From NCBI RefSeq assembly GCF_900070365.1, contig NZ_LN850107.1, positions 5,084,001-5,148,000 on the forward strand: a stretch of DNA of 64,000 bases. The letters are read 5' to 3'. This document shows positions 44,143-52,373 of the stretch, in pieces (positions within the stretch are counted from its first letter, which is position 1; each line of letters opens with the position of its first letter). The notes beneath the pieces are model-generated. The model was not told the DNA's origin. It was given only the letters and a program-made list of their open reading frames with translations, and made no database searches. Source of the DNA: Alloactinosynnema sp. L-07 (GTDB lineage Bacteria; Actinomycetota; Actinomycetes; Mycobacteriales; Pseudonocardiaceae). Made by a program: the position numbers and the translations under genes.

Positions 44143-45654
44143 CTATTGATGCCCGGCTCCCCGAGACAGCGCGCTTATCACCTCCTGATCGACATCGGGG
44201 CCGCGCGACACGGCGGCCAGGTAGCCATCTGGGCGGACCACGGCGGCTCCCGACTCGCCCAGTGTCAGCAGGGCGGCCGCGTCCGGCGGGACCGGAACGA
44301 CCGTGACGTGGTCCGGAAGCTCGGGCAGCTCGACCCCCGGCGCGGCCAGCACCGTGAACCAGGGCCCGAACTTGTCCCGTAATCGAGTGCCGTCGGGAAG
44401 TGGCACGTCGGGACAGAGGACGCCGGGGACCGGAGGGCGGGGTACGCCCGGCTCGGTGGGGAAGTCCGACTCGCCGCTCGGCGTGGTGAGCGGCGAGTCC
44501 AGGTACCAGAAGGGTTCCGAGAGCTTCCCCGAGTCGATCTGAGAGCGCACGGACGGATCGCGCACGCTGCGTTCGAGGATCTCGTGGCGGTGGGCTCGTT
44601 CGGTGGCGTCGGCGGGGACCAGGAAGCGCATGGTGGCGGCGGTGACGGCGAGGTTCTCGTCGGCGGCGGCGCCGCGTTCGGTGTCGTAGGTGGACAGGAG
44701 GGCCCCGCCCGCCCAACCCGCGTGGGTGGCGGCGATCTTCCAAGCGGCGTTCTCGACGTCGGCGAGCCCGGAGTTCATGCCGCGGGCGCCGAACGGGCTC
44801 ATCACGTGGGCCGCGTCGCCTGCCAGAAAGACCCGGCCGACCCGCATCCGGGGCACCCGGCGCTGATGGAAGCGGTAGACCGACGCCCAGATCAGGTCGT
44901 AGTCGATCTCGCCGATCACCTGGCGAATGCGGGTGTGCAGGCCGTCGCCCGCCTGGTCCGCGGCCAGGTCGTAGTCCTCGGGGACCTGCCAGTCGATCCG
45001 CCAAACCGAGTCGGGCTGGGGGTGCAGCAGCACCTGCCTGCCAGGATTCCAGTCCGGGTCGAAGTAGAAGCGCCGCTCCGGGACCGGGTAGTCCAGCTTC
45101 GCGCGGATGTCGGTGATCAGGAACTTGTCCTCGAAGGAGCGGCCGTCGAACGGCAGTCCCAGCAGGTCGCGCGCGGTCGAGCGGGAGCCGTCGGCGGCGA
45201 TGCAGTGGCTGCCGTCGAACTCGCGTCCACCCGCGGCCACGGTGACGCCGTCGTCGTCCTGGCGCAGGCCCGTGACCGGGTGGTCGTAGCGCAGGTCGAT
45301 CAGCGGCTCGGCGGCCACCTCGGCTTCCAGCAGCCCCTCGACCACGTTCTGCGGCGTGTTGACGAACGGCGGGAACTGCCCCGGCGGCGGCTCCGGGAAG
45401 GCCATCGTCACGACCTCGTGCTCGCGGTAGAAGATCCGGCCCGAGTACCAGGTGACCCCGGCGTCGACCACCTTCCATCCGACGCCGACGCGTTCGAGGA
45501 TGTCGAGCACGTCGCGCTGGACGCAGATCGCGCGACTGCCCATGACCGCGCGCTGCTGCCTCGACTCCAGCACGACGCTGGGGATTCCCTTGCGGGCCAA
45601 CAGGAGCGCGCCGGTCAGCCCGACCGGACCCGCGCCGACGATCAGGACAGTCAC
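44143..45654 (-). CDS. FAD-dependent aromatic hydroxylase (PHBH/MhpA fold)
   Basis: About 503 residues from GTG 45654. The N-terminal GxGxxG is VLIVGAGPVGLTGALLLARKG. The DG motif is CIAADGSRSTARDLLGL. The GD motif is RVFLAGDAAHVMSPFGARG, with MNSGLADVENAAWK after it. A C-terminal thioredoxin-like region is recognisable. It would hydroxylate an aromatic substrate using NAD(P)H and O2. The frame extends to a GTG at 45699 that overlaps the upstream metallo-hydrolase stop. The two genes are almost certainly co-transcribed and may act in one catabolic step series. Confidence 0.92.
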   Translation of the reverse strand: MTVLIVGAGPVGLTGALLLARKGIPSVVLESRQQRAVMGSRAICVQRDVLDILERVGVGWKVVDAGVTWYSGRIFYREHEVVTMAFPEPPPGQFPPFVNTPQNVVEGLLEAEVAAEPLIDLRYDHPVTGLRQDDDGVTVAAGGREFDGSHCIAADGSRSTARDLLGLPFDGRSFEDKFLITDIRAKLDYPVPERRFYFDPDWNPGRQVLLHPQPDSVWRIDWQVPEDYDLAADQAGDGLHTRIRQVIGEIDYDLIWASVYRFHQRRVPRMRVGRVFLAGDAAHVMSPFGARGMNSGLADVENAAWKIAATHAGWAGGALLSTYDTERGAAADENLAVTAATMRFLVPADATERAHRHEILERSVRDPSVRSQIDSGKLSEPFWYLDSPLTTPSGESDFPTEPGVPRPPVPGVLCPDVPLPDGTRLRDKFGPWFTVLAAPGVELPELPDHVTVVPVPPDAAALLTLGESGAAVVRPDGYLAAVSRGPDVDQEVISALSRGAGHQ

Positions 45655-45688
45655 GACCGCCCCCAGCCACGCCCAAGTGACAACGTCT

Positions 45689-46654
45689 TCACCGTTCACC
45701 CCGCAGGCTCGCCCAGACCTCGCGGTCGCGCTCGGCGGTCCAGATCACCGGCCAGTCGACACCGTCGAGTTCGTCCCAGTAGCGCTGGACGTCGAACGGC
45801 AGGCAGTGTTCGAAGATCGGCCACCGCCCATACCGCGGTTCCAGCGCGGCGTGCGTCGCCTCGAACGCCTCGCCCACGCCGCCGCCGCGCCCGTGCACCT
45901 CCCCGACGATCCGGCGCAGCTCGTCGAGGAAGTGCCTGCTCTGCGCGATCGCCGCGGCCACCGCGTCGGCCCCATGCGCCACCGCACCCCGCCCGCCGAC
46001 CAGCGCCTCGGCGCCGAACTCGGCCACGTTGTCCAAAGTGGACGTCGCCCAATCGTCGTGGAACGCGTCACCGGTGTAGAGGGCGGCTTGAGCCTCGACG
46101 AGATCGCCCGCGAACAGGATCTTGGGTTTGGGCAGCCACGCCACGATGTCGCCCGCGGTGTGCCCGCGCCCGCAATAGGCGAGCACGAGATCCCCCCGGT
46201 CGCCACCGAGCGGGATCGTCAGCCGGTCGGTGAAGGTGATCGTCGGCCACGTCAGCCCCGGGATGCTCTCGGGCTCCTCGAACAGCCGAGGCATCCGCCC
46301 GAACTCGCTGGCCCAGTCGGCCTCCCCGCGCTCGGCGATCAACCGCCGAGTCTCCGAATGGGCTACGACCTCCTGTGCGTCGAACGCGCTCGCGCCCAGC
46401 GTCCGGACGGCGTGGTAGTGGCTTAACACCAGGTACCGCACCGGTTTGTCCGTGCGCTCCCGCAGCTGGTCGAGCCACCGCCGCGCGGCCACGGGGGTCG
46501 CCCGGGCCTCGAAGCACACCAGGAAGTCCTCGCCTTCGACGGCGCATACGTTCGGGTCGCCCTCGGCGGTGAGGGCGTAGACCCCGTCGGCGAGGTCGGT
46601 GAAGGTCTCGACCTTCGGCTGGAGGTCCGCGCTGGACGCGAATGCTTTCGTCAC
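45689..46654 (-). CDS. Metallo-beta-lactamase-fold hydrolase, atypical metal motif
   Basis: About 321 residues from GTG 46654 (VTKAFASSADLQPK). MBL-fold landmarks are LVLSHYHAVRTLGAS in the place of HxHxDH, GRGHTAGDIVAWLP, and ILFAGDLVEAQ. The usual Asp-His of the second metal site is replaced by Val-Arg, so it may bind one metal or act differently. The same SHYHAVR form is found, to my recollection, in a family that accompanies aromatic oxygenases. It lies directly upstream of the flavin hydroxylase, suggesting joint action on an aromatic or ring-opened compound. Confidence 0.88.
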   Translation of the reverse strand: MTKAFASSADLQPKVETFTDLADGVYALTAEGDPNVCAVEGEDFLVCFEARATPVAARRWLDQLRERTDKPVRYLVLSHYHAVRTLGASAFDAQEVVAHSETRRLIAERGEADWASEFGRMPRLFEEPESIPGLTWPTITFTDRLTIPLGGDRGDLVLAYCGRGHTAGDIVAWLPKPKILFAGDLVEAQAALYTGDAFHDDWATSTLDNVAEFGAEALVGGRGAVAHGADAVAAAIAQSRHFLDELRRIVGEVHGRGGGVGEAFEATHAALEPRYGRWPIFEHCLPFDVQRYWDELDGVDWPVIWTAERDREVWASLRGER

Positions 46655-46879
46655 GCGGTCAACACTGCCAAAACACGCACCGGAGCAACAGGGCCGCCCG
46701 CTTGCCTGTGGACAACTCGTAGGGGTGTGGACAACCGGCGTGATCTGCGGTTTCAACAGTTGACAGAGATCGCCGTAAACAGACACGGCGATGGGAAAAC
46801 CACGCCCTTCCGGTCGGCAAGCCCAGCCACCAAGCTGAGAAAAATTTACGTTTGCCGCCACTCACCGAAGGGTTCCACC

Positions 46880-48901
46880 GTGGTCGCCCACCCTGCATCC
46901 AGGGCGGCTCGAAGGATTCTGCTGCCCGCCGTGGTCGCCGTCGCGTTACCCGCGTCGTCGATCTACGCCACAGCCGAGCCCGTCGAGCAGTCGCCCGAAC
47001 GGACCGCCCAGCACCTGACCGGCCCGAAATCGCCTGACATCCTCCACCTGAAGTTCGCCGAAGGCACCGCCGTGCGGCTGCGCGGCGGCGCCCTCGTCTC
47101 GCACACCCGAGCGCCGATGGACCGCGCCCAGCGCCTACTCGCCGGGGCAGGCGTGGAACCGCTGTTCACCGGGGGCGAGGCCGAACTCGACCGCCTGCAC
47201 CGGCCGAACACGCCCAACCTGAACCAGTGGTATCGGGTCAAGGTGCGGCCCGGTACCAACATCCAGCGCGCCGCCGCCGAACTGGCCGCCCTGGACGTGA
47301 TCGAGACCGCGTATCCCGAGCCGCTGGGCGAGCGCCCGCCCAGTCCCGACTACACCGCCCGGCAGGGCTACACCGATGCTGGGTCCGCCAGCGGCATCGA
47401 CTCCGACCACGCCAACACCGTGCCCGGCGGCACCGGCGGCAACGTGCGCGTGGTCGACATCGAATACGGCTGGCACACCAACCACGAGGACCTGTCGAAG
47501 CTGCGCCTGTCCGGGGCGCTGATTCCCAACGGCACCCCGCGCTTCTCCTACCAGGACCACGGCACCGCGGTGCTGGGCGAGATCGGCTCGGACGCCAACG
47601 GCAGCGGCACCACCGGCATCGTGCCGGACGCGGGCCTGCACATGACCAACGTGGACAACCAGCGCGGCTGGGACGGGGCCAACGCCATCCTCACCGCGGC
47701 CAGGGCGGTCAGCCCCGGTGACGTGATCCTGTTGGAGCAGCAGACCAGCGCGTGCGGCGGATACGCCCCGATCGAGGTCATCGCCTCGGTGTACGACGCC
47801 ATCCGCACGGCGGTGGCGGCCGGAGTGCACGTGGTCGAGGCCGCGGGCAACGGCAACCGAAACCTCGACGACGCCTGCTTCGGCAGCACCTTTCCCAGCG
47901 GCAAGGCGGACTCCGGCGCGATCATCGTCGGCGCGGGCGCGGCGGCCAACTGCGGGCGCACACCCCGGTCGAAGCTATCGTTCTCCACCTACGGATCGCG
48001 GGTGAACCTGCAGGGCTGGGGCGAGTGCGTCGCCTCGACCGGCTACGGCGACCTCTATGGATCGGGCAGCGCCAACAACTACACCGCCAAGTTCTCTGGG
48101 ACATCGAGCGCGTCCCCGATCGTCGCCGGCGCGGTCGCGGCAATCTCCAGCATCGCCGAGCAGCGCGGGATCACCCTGACGCCCGCGCAGATGCGGGATC
48201 TCCTGGTGCGCACCGGCAGCCCGCAACAGGGCACCGGCGGCAAGATCGGACCGATGCCGAACCTGCGCGCGGCCATCGAGTCGCTCGGTGGTGGCGGCGG
48301 GAACATCACCCTCGCGCTGAACCCGACCGCAGGCTCGGTCACGGCGGGCGGATCCACCACGGCCACCGCGTCGGTGACCGGCACGGACCAACCGGCGAGG
48401 CTCACCGCGTCGGGCGCCCCCGCAGGCGTCTCGGTGGCGTTCTCGCCGGACACAGTGGGCCCGGGTGGAACGTCGACCATGACCGTGTCCACGACGGCGT
48501 CAGCCACTCCCGGCACGTATCCGATCACGGTGACCGGCGCGGCGGCCTCGGGCACGGGTTCGGCGACGTACTCGCTGACCGTCACCGGTGCGGGCGGAAC
48601 CTGCGGGCAGGCCTACACCGGCACCCTGGCCCAGGGCGCTACGGCGATCCAGCCAGGCGGCACGTGGTACCAGTCGACGTCGGCGGGCACACATAAGGGC
48701 TGCCTCGACGGGCCGAACGGCACGGACTTCGACCTGTACCTGGACAAGTGGAACGGCAGCGACTGGAACGCCGTCGCCCAGTCCAACGGCGGCACTCCCG
48801 ACGAGTCGATCACCTATTCCGGCACGGCGGGCTACTACCGGTACCGCGTCGTCGCCTACACCGGCGGCGGCGCCTACACCTTCAGCGTCACCAAACCCTG
48901 A
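46880..48901 (+). CDS. Secreted subtilisin-family (S8) serine protease
   Basis: About 673 residues from GTG 46880, which has GAAGGG 8 bp upstream and begins a Sec signal peptide (RRILLPAVVAVALPASSIYA). A propeptide-like region runs to ~165. The S8 domain has the Asp in VVDIEYGWHT, His in YQDHGTAVLGE and Ser in FSGTSSASPIVAG, so the triad is complete. An Ig-like domain and a C-terminal pre-peptidase (PPC) domain (CGQAYTGTLAQGAT, then YRYRVVAYTG) follow. Exported protease; substrate unknown. The open frame reaches back to 46727 but that part lacks a signal. Confidence 0.93.
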   Translation: MVAHPASRAARRILLPAVVAVALPASSIYATAEPVEQSPERTAQHLTGPKSPDILHLKFAEGTAVRLRGGALVSHTRAPMDRAQRLLAGAGVEPLFTGGEAELDRLHRPNTPNLNQWYRVKVRPGTNIQRAAAELAALDVIETAYPEPLGERPPSPDYTARQGYTDAGSASGIDSDHANTVPGGTGGNVRVVDIEYGWHTNHEDLSKLRLSGALIPNGTPRFSYQDHGTAVLGEIGSDANGSGTTGIVPDAGLHMTNVDNQRGWDGANAILTAARAVSPGDVILLEQQTSACGGYAPIEVIASVYDAIRTAVAAGVHVVEAAGNGNRNLDDACFGSTFPSGKADSGAIIVGAGAAANCGRTPRSKLSFSTYGSRVNLQGWGECVASTGYGDLYGSGSANNYTAKFSGTSSASPIVAGAVAAISSIAEQRGITLTPAQMRDLLVRTGSPQQGTGGKIGPMPNLRAAIESLGGGGGNITLALNPTAGSVTAGGSTTATASVTGTDQPARLTASGAPAGVSVAFSPDTVGPGGTSTMTVSTTASATPGTYPITVTGAAASGTGSATYSLTVTGAGGTCGQAYTGTLAQGATAIQPGGTWYQSTSAGTHKGCLDGPNGTDFDLYLDKWNGSDWNAVAQSNGGTPDESITYSGTAGYYRYRVVAYTGGGAYTFSVTKP

Positions 48902-48907
48902 CGAGGC

Positions 48908-48936
48908 GAGGGGGCGGGTCACACCCTCGCCCCCTC
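48908..48936. terminator. Terminator after the S8 protease gene
   Basis: A perfect 9-bp stem, GAGGGGGCG / CGCCCCCTC (48908-48916 with 48928-48936), 6 bp after the protease stop and 1 bp before the end of the convergent gene, so usable from both sides. Confidence 0.85.
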
Positions 48937-48937
48937 A

Positions 48938-50314
48938 TTACTCGCCGAGGAGGGCTTCAGTCACCTCGACCGCGCTGAACGCGGCCGGGTCGAAATCGGC
49001 CGCTGATCCCAGGCCCAACCAGTCGAGGGTCTCGGCGTGCTGCTCGTCGGTGGGGTCGGCAAGGATGTCGACGAGGCGGGCGTATCCCCCGACACCGCCG
49101 CAGTCCTCGGGCGGAGCGGCGCGACGGCCGCCCGTGCACCGGGGCAGAGCGGCCCAGTCGTCGGGTGCGAGGACCTTCTCGACAGTGATGTCGAGTTCCC
49201 AGTAGTCACCGAAGTCGTAGACGTACTGGATCTTCGCCCCCGCGTCCGGGGCCACGGCTTCCAGACTCACGCCGTCCGACGGCAGGCAGTCGAGTCCGGC
49301 GTCAACGTCGCCGAAGTCGCCAAACGGGGTGCGGAAGACATGCAAGTGCATGTCGTCCCAGTCGAAGGCGACCTGGATGATCTCGTGCAGTTCGGGCAGG
49401 GTGATGTCGGACGGGACTTCCAGCCGACGCCAGATGGGCGGCTTGGACCCACGCAGCGCGACCTTGAGCTGGTAGACGGTCACGACGTGGTCGGGATGGG
49501 CCGGCTTGGGCCGGTCCGATTCGGGCAGCGTCGCGAGCCATGGTCGAATCAACAGCGCCATCACCGGGAAGGGCGGGCCGTCGTCGTCGAGTTCCGGCCG
49601 CGGACCGTCCGCGAGTTCATGGACAACGCGTGCCGCCATCGCGACTTCGACCGACCACCGGAACTCGGCGGGAGCGATCCGTTCCACGGCCGCCGCCGCC
49701 TCTTCGGCCATCGCCGCCAGCGCCCTGCGCATGTCCTCGCCTGGCGCGAGGATGAGTTCGGAGACCTCGCCGCAGTTGATCTCGTCGATGGTGACGATGA
49801 GCGCATGAGACGCACCTGCCCGCACGAATGTCGCGGCCAGCACGGTCGCGTCGCCGCTGGGGTGGGCGAGCCGCAGGCACTCCGCGACAGTCACCGGTTC
49901 GCGCAGCGCGTCGAGCCAGGCCGGACGCGGTGCGCCCGCGAGGATGAGACGGTCCGCGGCGGCTGACGCGGCGACCGCCAGCCGTTCGTCAGCGCACGCA
50001 CCAAGCGCCGCCAGCAGGGCGGCCGAACTCGCACCGGGTCTGCGCTCAAGATCGGGGACAAGTCCGTCCACCAGTGCGTCGACGTAGTCGGCTCCCGCGT
50101 CCACGGCAAGCATCCCGGCCGCGTACATCTCCGCTTCGATCGGATCGTCGGCGGTCGCAAGGAGCTCGCCGCCCGCGATGATGCCATCGAGCCCACTTCC
50201 GGCACCGGAACACTCGGGACAGTCGCACGCCTCCGGTTCACCTGACCAGACGACTGACAGTCCCCTGCCCTTCGCCTTGTCCTTGCGCTTGCGACCACGA
50301 CTGACCGGGCTCAT
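48938..50314 (-). CDS. pRiA4b ORF-3-like domain protein
   Basis: 458 residues from ATG 50314 (MSPVSRGRKRKDKAKG). A basic start with a CDCPECSG cysteine pair comes first. The long middle part is of unknown fold, rich in Ala and acidic residues. The C-terminal ~180 residues match the plasmid pRiA4b ORF-3 family (VYQLKVALRGSKPPIWRRLEV, then HLHVFRTP and VYDFGDYWELDI). The family is widespread on plasmids and islands; its function is unknown. Situated in the most accessory-looking part of the window. Confidence 0.85.
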   Translation of the reverse strand: MSPVSRGRKRKDKAKGRGLSVVWSGEPEACDCPECSGAGSGLDGIIAGGELLATADDPIEAEMYAAGMLAVDAGADYVDALVDGLVPDLERRPGASSAALLAALGACADERLAVAASAAADRLILAGAPRPAWLDALREPVTVAECLRLAHPSGDATVLAATFVRAGASHALIVTIDEINCGEVSELILAPGEDMRRALAAMAEEAAAAVERIAPAEFRWSVEVAMAARVVHELADGPRPELDDDGPPFPVMALLIRPWLATLPESDRPKPAHPDHVVTVYQLKVALRGSKPPIWRRLEVPSDITLPELHEIIQVAFDWDDMHLHVFRTPFGDFGDVDAGLDCLPSDGVSLEAVAPDAGAKIQYVYDFGDYWELDITVEKVLAPDDWAALPRCTGGRRAAPPEDCGGVGGYARLVDILADPTDEQHAETLDWLGLGSAADFDPAAFSAVEVTEALLGE

Positions 50315-50384
50315 GCGTAAGCATTGTTCCCCATCTCGGCGAGCACGGCCCCTGGACCCTGCCGACCAAGCACCTGACGGCCTG

Positions 50385-50579
50385 TCAGGCCCGAACGGAC
50401 GCGACCAGCGCCGACAGTGCCGCGCCCGGAAGAACCAGAGCGGGACCGCCCGCGTTCTTGGAGTCACGCACGCCGACGGCATCGGCGACAACCGCAAGTT
50501 CGACACAGTTGCCGTTGTTTCCACTGCTGCGGCTGGACTTGCGCCACTGAGCGCGGGAGAAGTCGTGTCCGGCGGTCAT
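50385..50579 (-). CDS. DUF397 protein, copy 1
   Basis: 64 residues: FSRAQWRKSSRSSGNNGNCVELA and VGVRDSKN are the DUF397 hallmarks, followed by a hydrophobic C-terminus. It is over 85% identical by eye to the next gene, from which it is a tandem copy with a 238-bp period. DUF397 proteins accompany XRE/DUF5753 regulators in actinomycetes and are thought to be partners or antagonists; the regulator lies two genes upstream on the same strand. Confidence 0.92.
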   Translation of the reverse strand: MTAGHDFSRAQWRKSSRSSGNNGNCVELAVVADAVGVRDSKNAGGPALVLPGAALSALVASVRA

Positions 50580-50622
50580 CCCGCACCCCTATTCGTCGGG
50601 CTACAACTGTTTGGCCAGCTTG

Positions 50623-50817
50623 TCAGGGCCGAACGGACGCCACCAGCGCCGACAGTGCCGCGCTCGGAAGAACAAGAGCGGGACCGCTCGCGTTCTTGGA
50701 GTCGCGCACGCCGGCGGCCTCGGCGATAACCGCGAGTTCGACGCAGTTGCCGCCATTGCCGCTGCTGCGGCTGGACTTGCGCCACTGGGCGCGGGAGAAG
50801 TCGTGTCCGGTGGTCAT
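50623..50817 (-). CDS. DUF397 protein, copy 2
   Basis: 64 residues, FSRAQWRKSSRSSGNGGNCVELA and GVRDSKN. Nearest to the XRE regulator (22 bp gap), so likely the original copy and in an operon with it. Differences from copy 1 fall mainly in the middle (VIAEAAG versus VVADAVG), suggesting both remain under selection or the duplication is recent. Confidence 0.92.
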   Translation of the reverse strand: MTTGHDFSRAQWRKSSRSSGNGGNCVELAVIAEAAGVRDSKNASGPALVLPSAALSALVASVRP

Positions 50818-50839
50818 CCCGCACCCCTGTTCGTCGGGC

Positions 50840-51694
50840 CTACAACTGTTTGGCCAGCTTGCCGATGAGCGCGAGGGACTTGGCCTCATCCAGTGCCAAC
50901 TCGGCGATCTGGTTGAACACCAGCCTATACCTGGAGATGTCGATGGCACGTTCCGGATAGAGGCCACCCGGTTCGATCTCGACATAGACGGTCGACAGCG
51001 CCGCCTCCTCGAACTGGAGGATGGAGAACGCTCCATTCATCGCCGGGTGCGCGCCCGCCGAGAACGGCAACACCTGTACCCGCACGTGGTCGAGCTTCGC
51101 CCGCTCCATCACGTGCTTCAACTGCGCCCGCATGACGGCGGGAGACCCGACCACTCGGTGCAGAACAGCCTCATTGATCACAGCATGGAAACCCGGCGGA
51201 TCGTCGCCGACAAGATGCCGTTGACGAGCACTTCGTAGCGCGGCATGGCGTTGCGGATCGCCTTCTTCCACGTCCGGCCGGAACGCGCGGCGGACGACGG
51301 CGGTGTAGTCCTCGGTTTGCAGCAAGCCGGGAATGAACTCGCACTCGTAGGTGAGGATCTGGTCGGCGTCGGACTCCATGCCGATGTACGTGCGGAACCA
51401 GTCCGGAACCGTGTCGCCGTACGAGGACCACCAGTCCTTCTGGTTGGCCTGCTTGCCCTTGCTCAGCAACTCGTCGAACAGGTCGCCGTCGATGGCGTAC
51501 AGGCCGAGCAGCGCACGCAGGTTGCCAAGCCCGATGTTCTGTCTGCCCAGCTCGATCTTCGACATGGTCGGCTTGCCGATTCCGACGTAGTCCGCGGCTT
51601 CGGCCATCGAAACGCCTGCCTTGTCGCGCAGCGCCCTGAGGTCCTTGCCCAGCCGCCGCCTGATGATCACCGGTCCTGGTCCGCGTTCGCCCAT
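50840..51694 (-). CDS. XRE-family regulator with DUF5753 domain
   Basis: 284 residues. The N-terminal helix-turn-helix (RALRDKAGVSMAEAADYVGI, then KPTMSKIELG) is followed by a DUF5753 C-terminal domain (WWSSYGDTVPDWFRTYIGME, YECEFIPGLLQTEDY). This is the WhiJ-like class that controls development or antibiotic genes in actinomycetes, typically next to a DUF397 gene, as here. The gene at 51813 is divergent. Confidence 0.94.
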   Translation of the reverse strand: MGERGPGPVIIRRRLGKDLRALRDKAGVSMAEAADYVGIGKPTMSKIELGRQNIGLGNLRALLGLYAIDGDLFDELLSKGKQANQKDWWSSYGDTVPDWFRTYIGMESDADQILTYECEFIPGLLQTEDYTAVVRRAFRPDVEEGDPQRHAALRSARQRHLVGDDPPGFHAVINEAVLHRVVGSPAVMRAQLKHVMERAKLDHVRVQVLPFSAGAHPAMNGAFSILQFEEAALSTVYVEIEPGGLYPERAIDISRYRLVFNQIAELALDEAKSLALIGKLAKQL

Positions 51695-51783
51695 GCCTTG
51701 ATCTTCGCCCGCATGAATGGGACATAGCCAGGGAAATCACCCAATCGTGCAGTGCCATTGAAGAAATTTCCTCGGTTAAATTG

Positions 51784-51798
51784 CGACACAGGGTGTCG
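51784..51798. promoter_or_regulatory. Perfect palindrome CGACAC-AGG-GTGTCG
   Basis: Lies in the 118-bp divergent gap, 14 bp before the start of the 51813 gene. A possible operator for the XRE regulator. Surrounding sequence is unusually AT-rich (for example attgaagaaatttcc), consistent with promoters. Confidence 0.5.
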
Positions 51799-51812
51799 AC
51801 CGGGGAGACGTC

Positions 51813-52373
51813 ATGGACCTGCGAGCGCAGCGCGTCATGGAAAGCAAGTTCGGCTGGGCGGGCGGAATCCCGCAGTTCGCCTGCCGGTGGACCATCAAGG
51901 CGTGCACAGCGGATTTCCGCTGGTCGACGATGATCTTCGATCTGCTGCCCGACCGCTCGCACGTGGCCGTCTACCCCGGTGCCGTCACCACGGGCGCACT
52001 CCTTCTGGAGCGGTCGCCCATCGAGGTACTCGCCACCACGCTCGACACCCGAGAGACCTGCGCGGTCCCGGCGCTGCATCCCCAGCACGGCGACCGCCTG
52101 CTCAACCTGCGACCATGCGCGCTGCCGCACGAACCGCCATGGACGAACCGACCGGCCGACAGCCCGCCCTACCTCGGTCCCATGGAGTTGGTGGCGGAAC
52201 TCCCCAAGGACCCCGGAATCCGGGTGGTGTTCCGGCATGACCGGGTTCAGGCCCTCGAAGAGACCCTCGCCGAGATCGTGCAAGCCTCAGTCAGCGGACA
52301 TCCACGATCTTCAACCGCAGCGCGCCGGGCGCCTCGGCTGGGACTGCCGGGTGTGCCGGGGCGACCGGGGTGA
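51813..52373 (+). CDS. Hypothetical protein divergent from the XRE regulator
   Basis: 186 residues beginning MDLRAQRVMESKFGWAGG, with GGGGAG 5 bp before the ATG. Contains FACRWTIKACTADFRWSTM and a helical end (DRVQALEETLAEIVQA). No family recognised. The last ~27 residues (from 52291) lie antisense to the end of the GMC oxidoreductase gene and look like non-conserved run-on. Its place beside an XRE-DUF397 module suggests it is that module's target, which is inference. Confidence 0.55.
   Translation: MDLRAQRVMESKFGWAGGIPQFACRWTIKACTADFRWSTMIFDLLPDRSHVAVYPGAVTTGALLLERSPIEVLATTLDTRETCAVPALHPQHGDRLLNLRPCALPHEPPWTNRPADSPPYLGPMELVAELPKDPGIRVVFRHDRVQALEETLAEIVQASVSGHPRSSTAARRAPRLGLPGVPGRPG

Larger units (their letters stand above)
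50385..50860 (-). repeat. 238-bp tandem duplication of the DUF397 gene
   Basis: The unit starting at 50385 (DUF397 copy 1 plus its short upstream spacer) recurs at 50623 with only scattered substitutions, and includes the spacer with ttcgtcgggc and acaactgtttggccagctt. The copy therefore extends past the gene into intergenic sequence, showing a simple local duplication. Confidence 0.85.
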
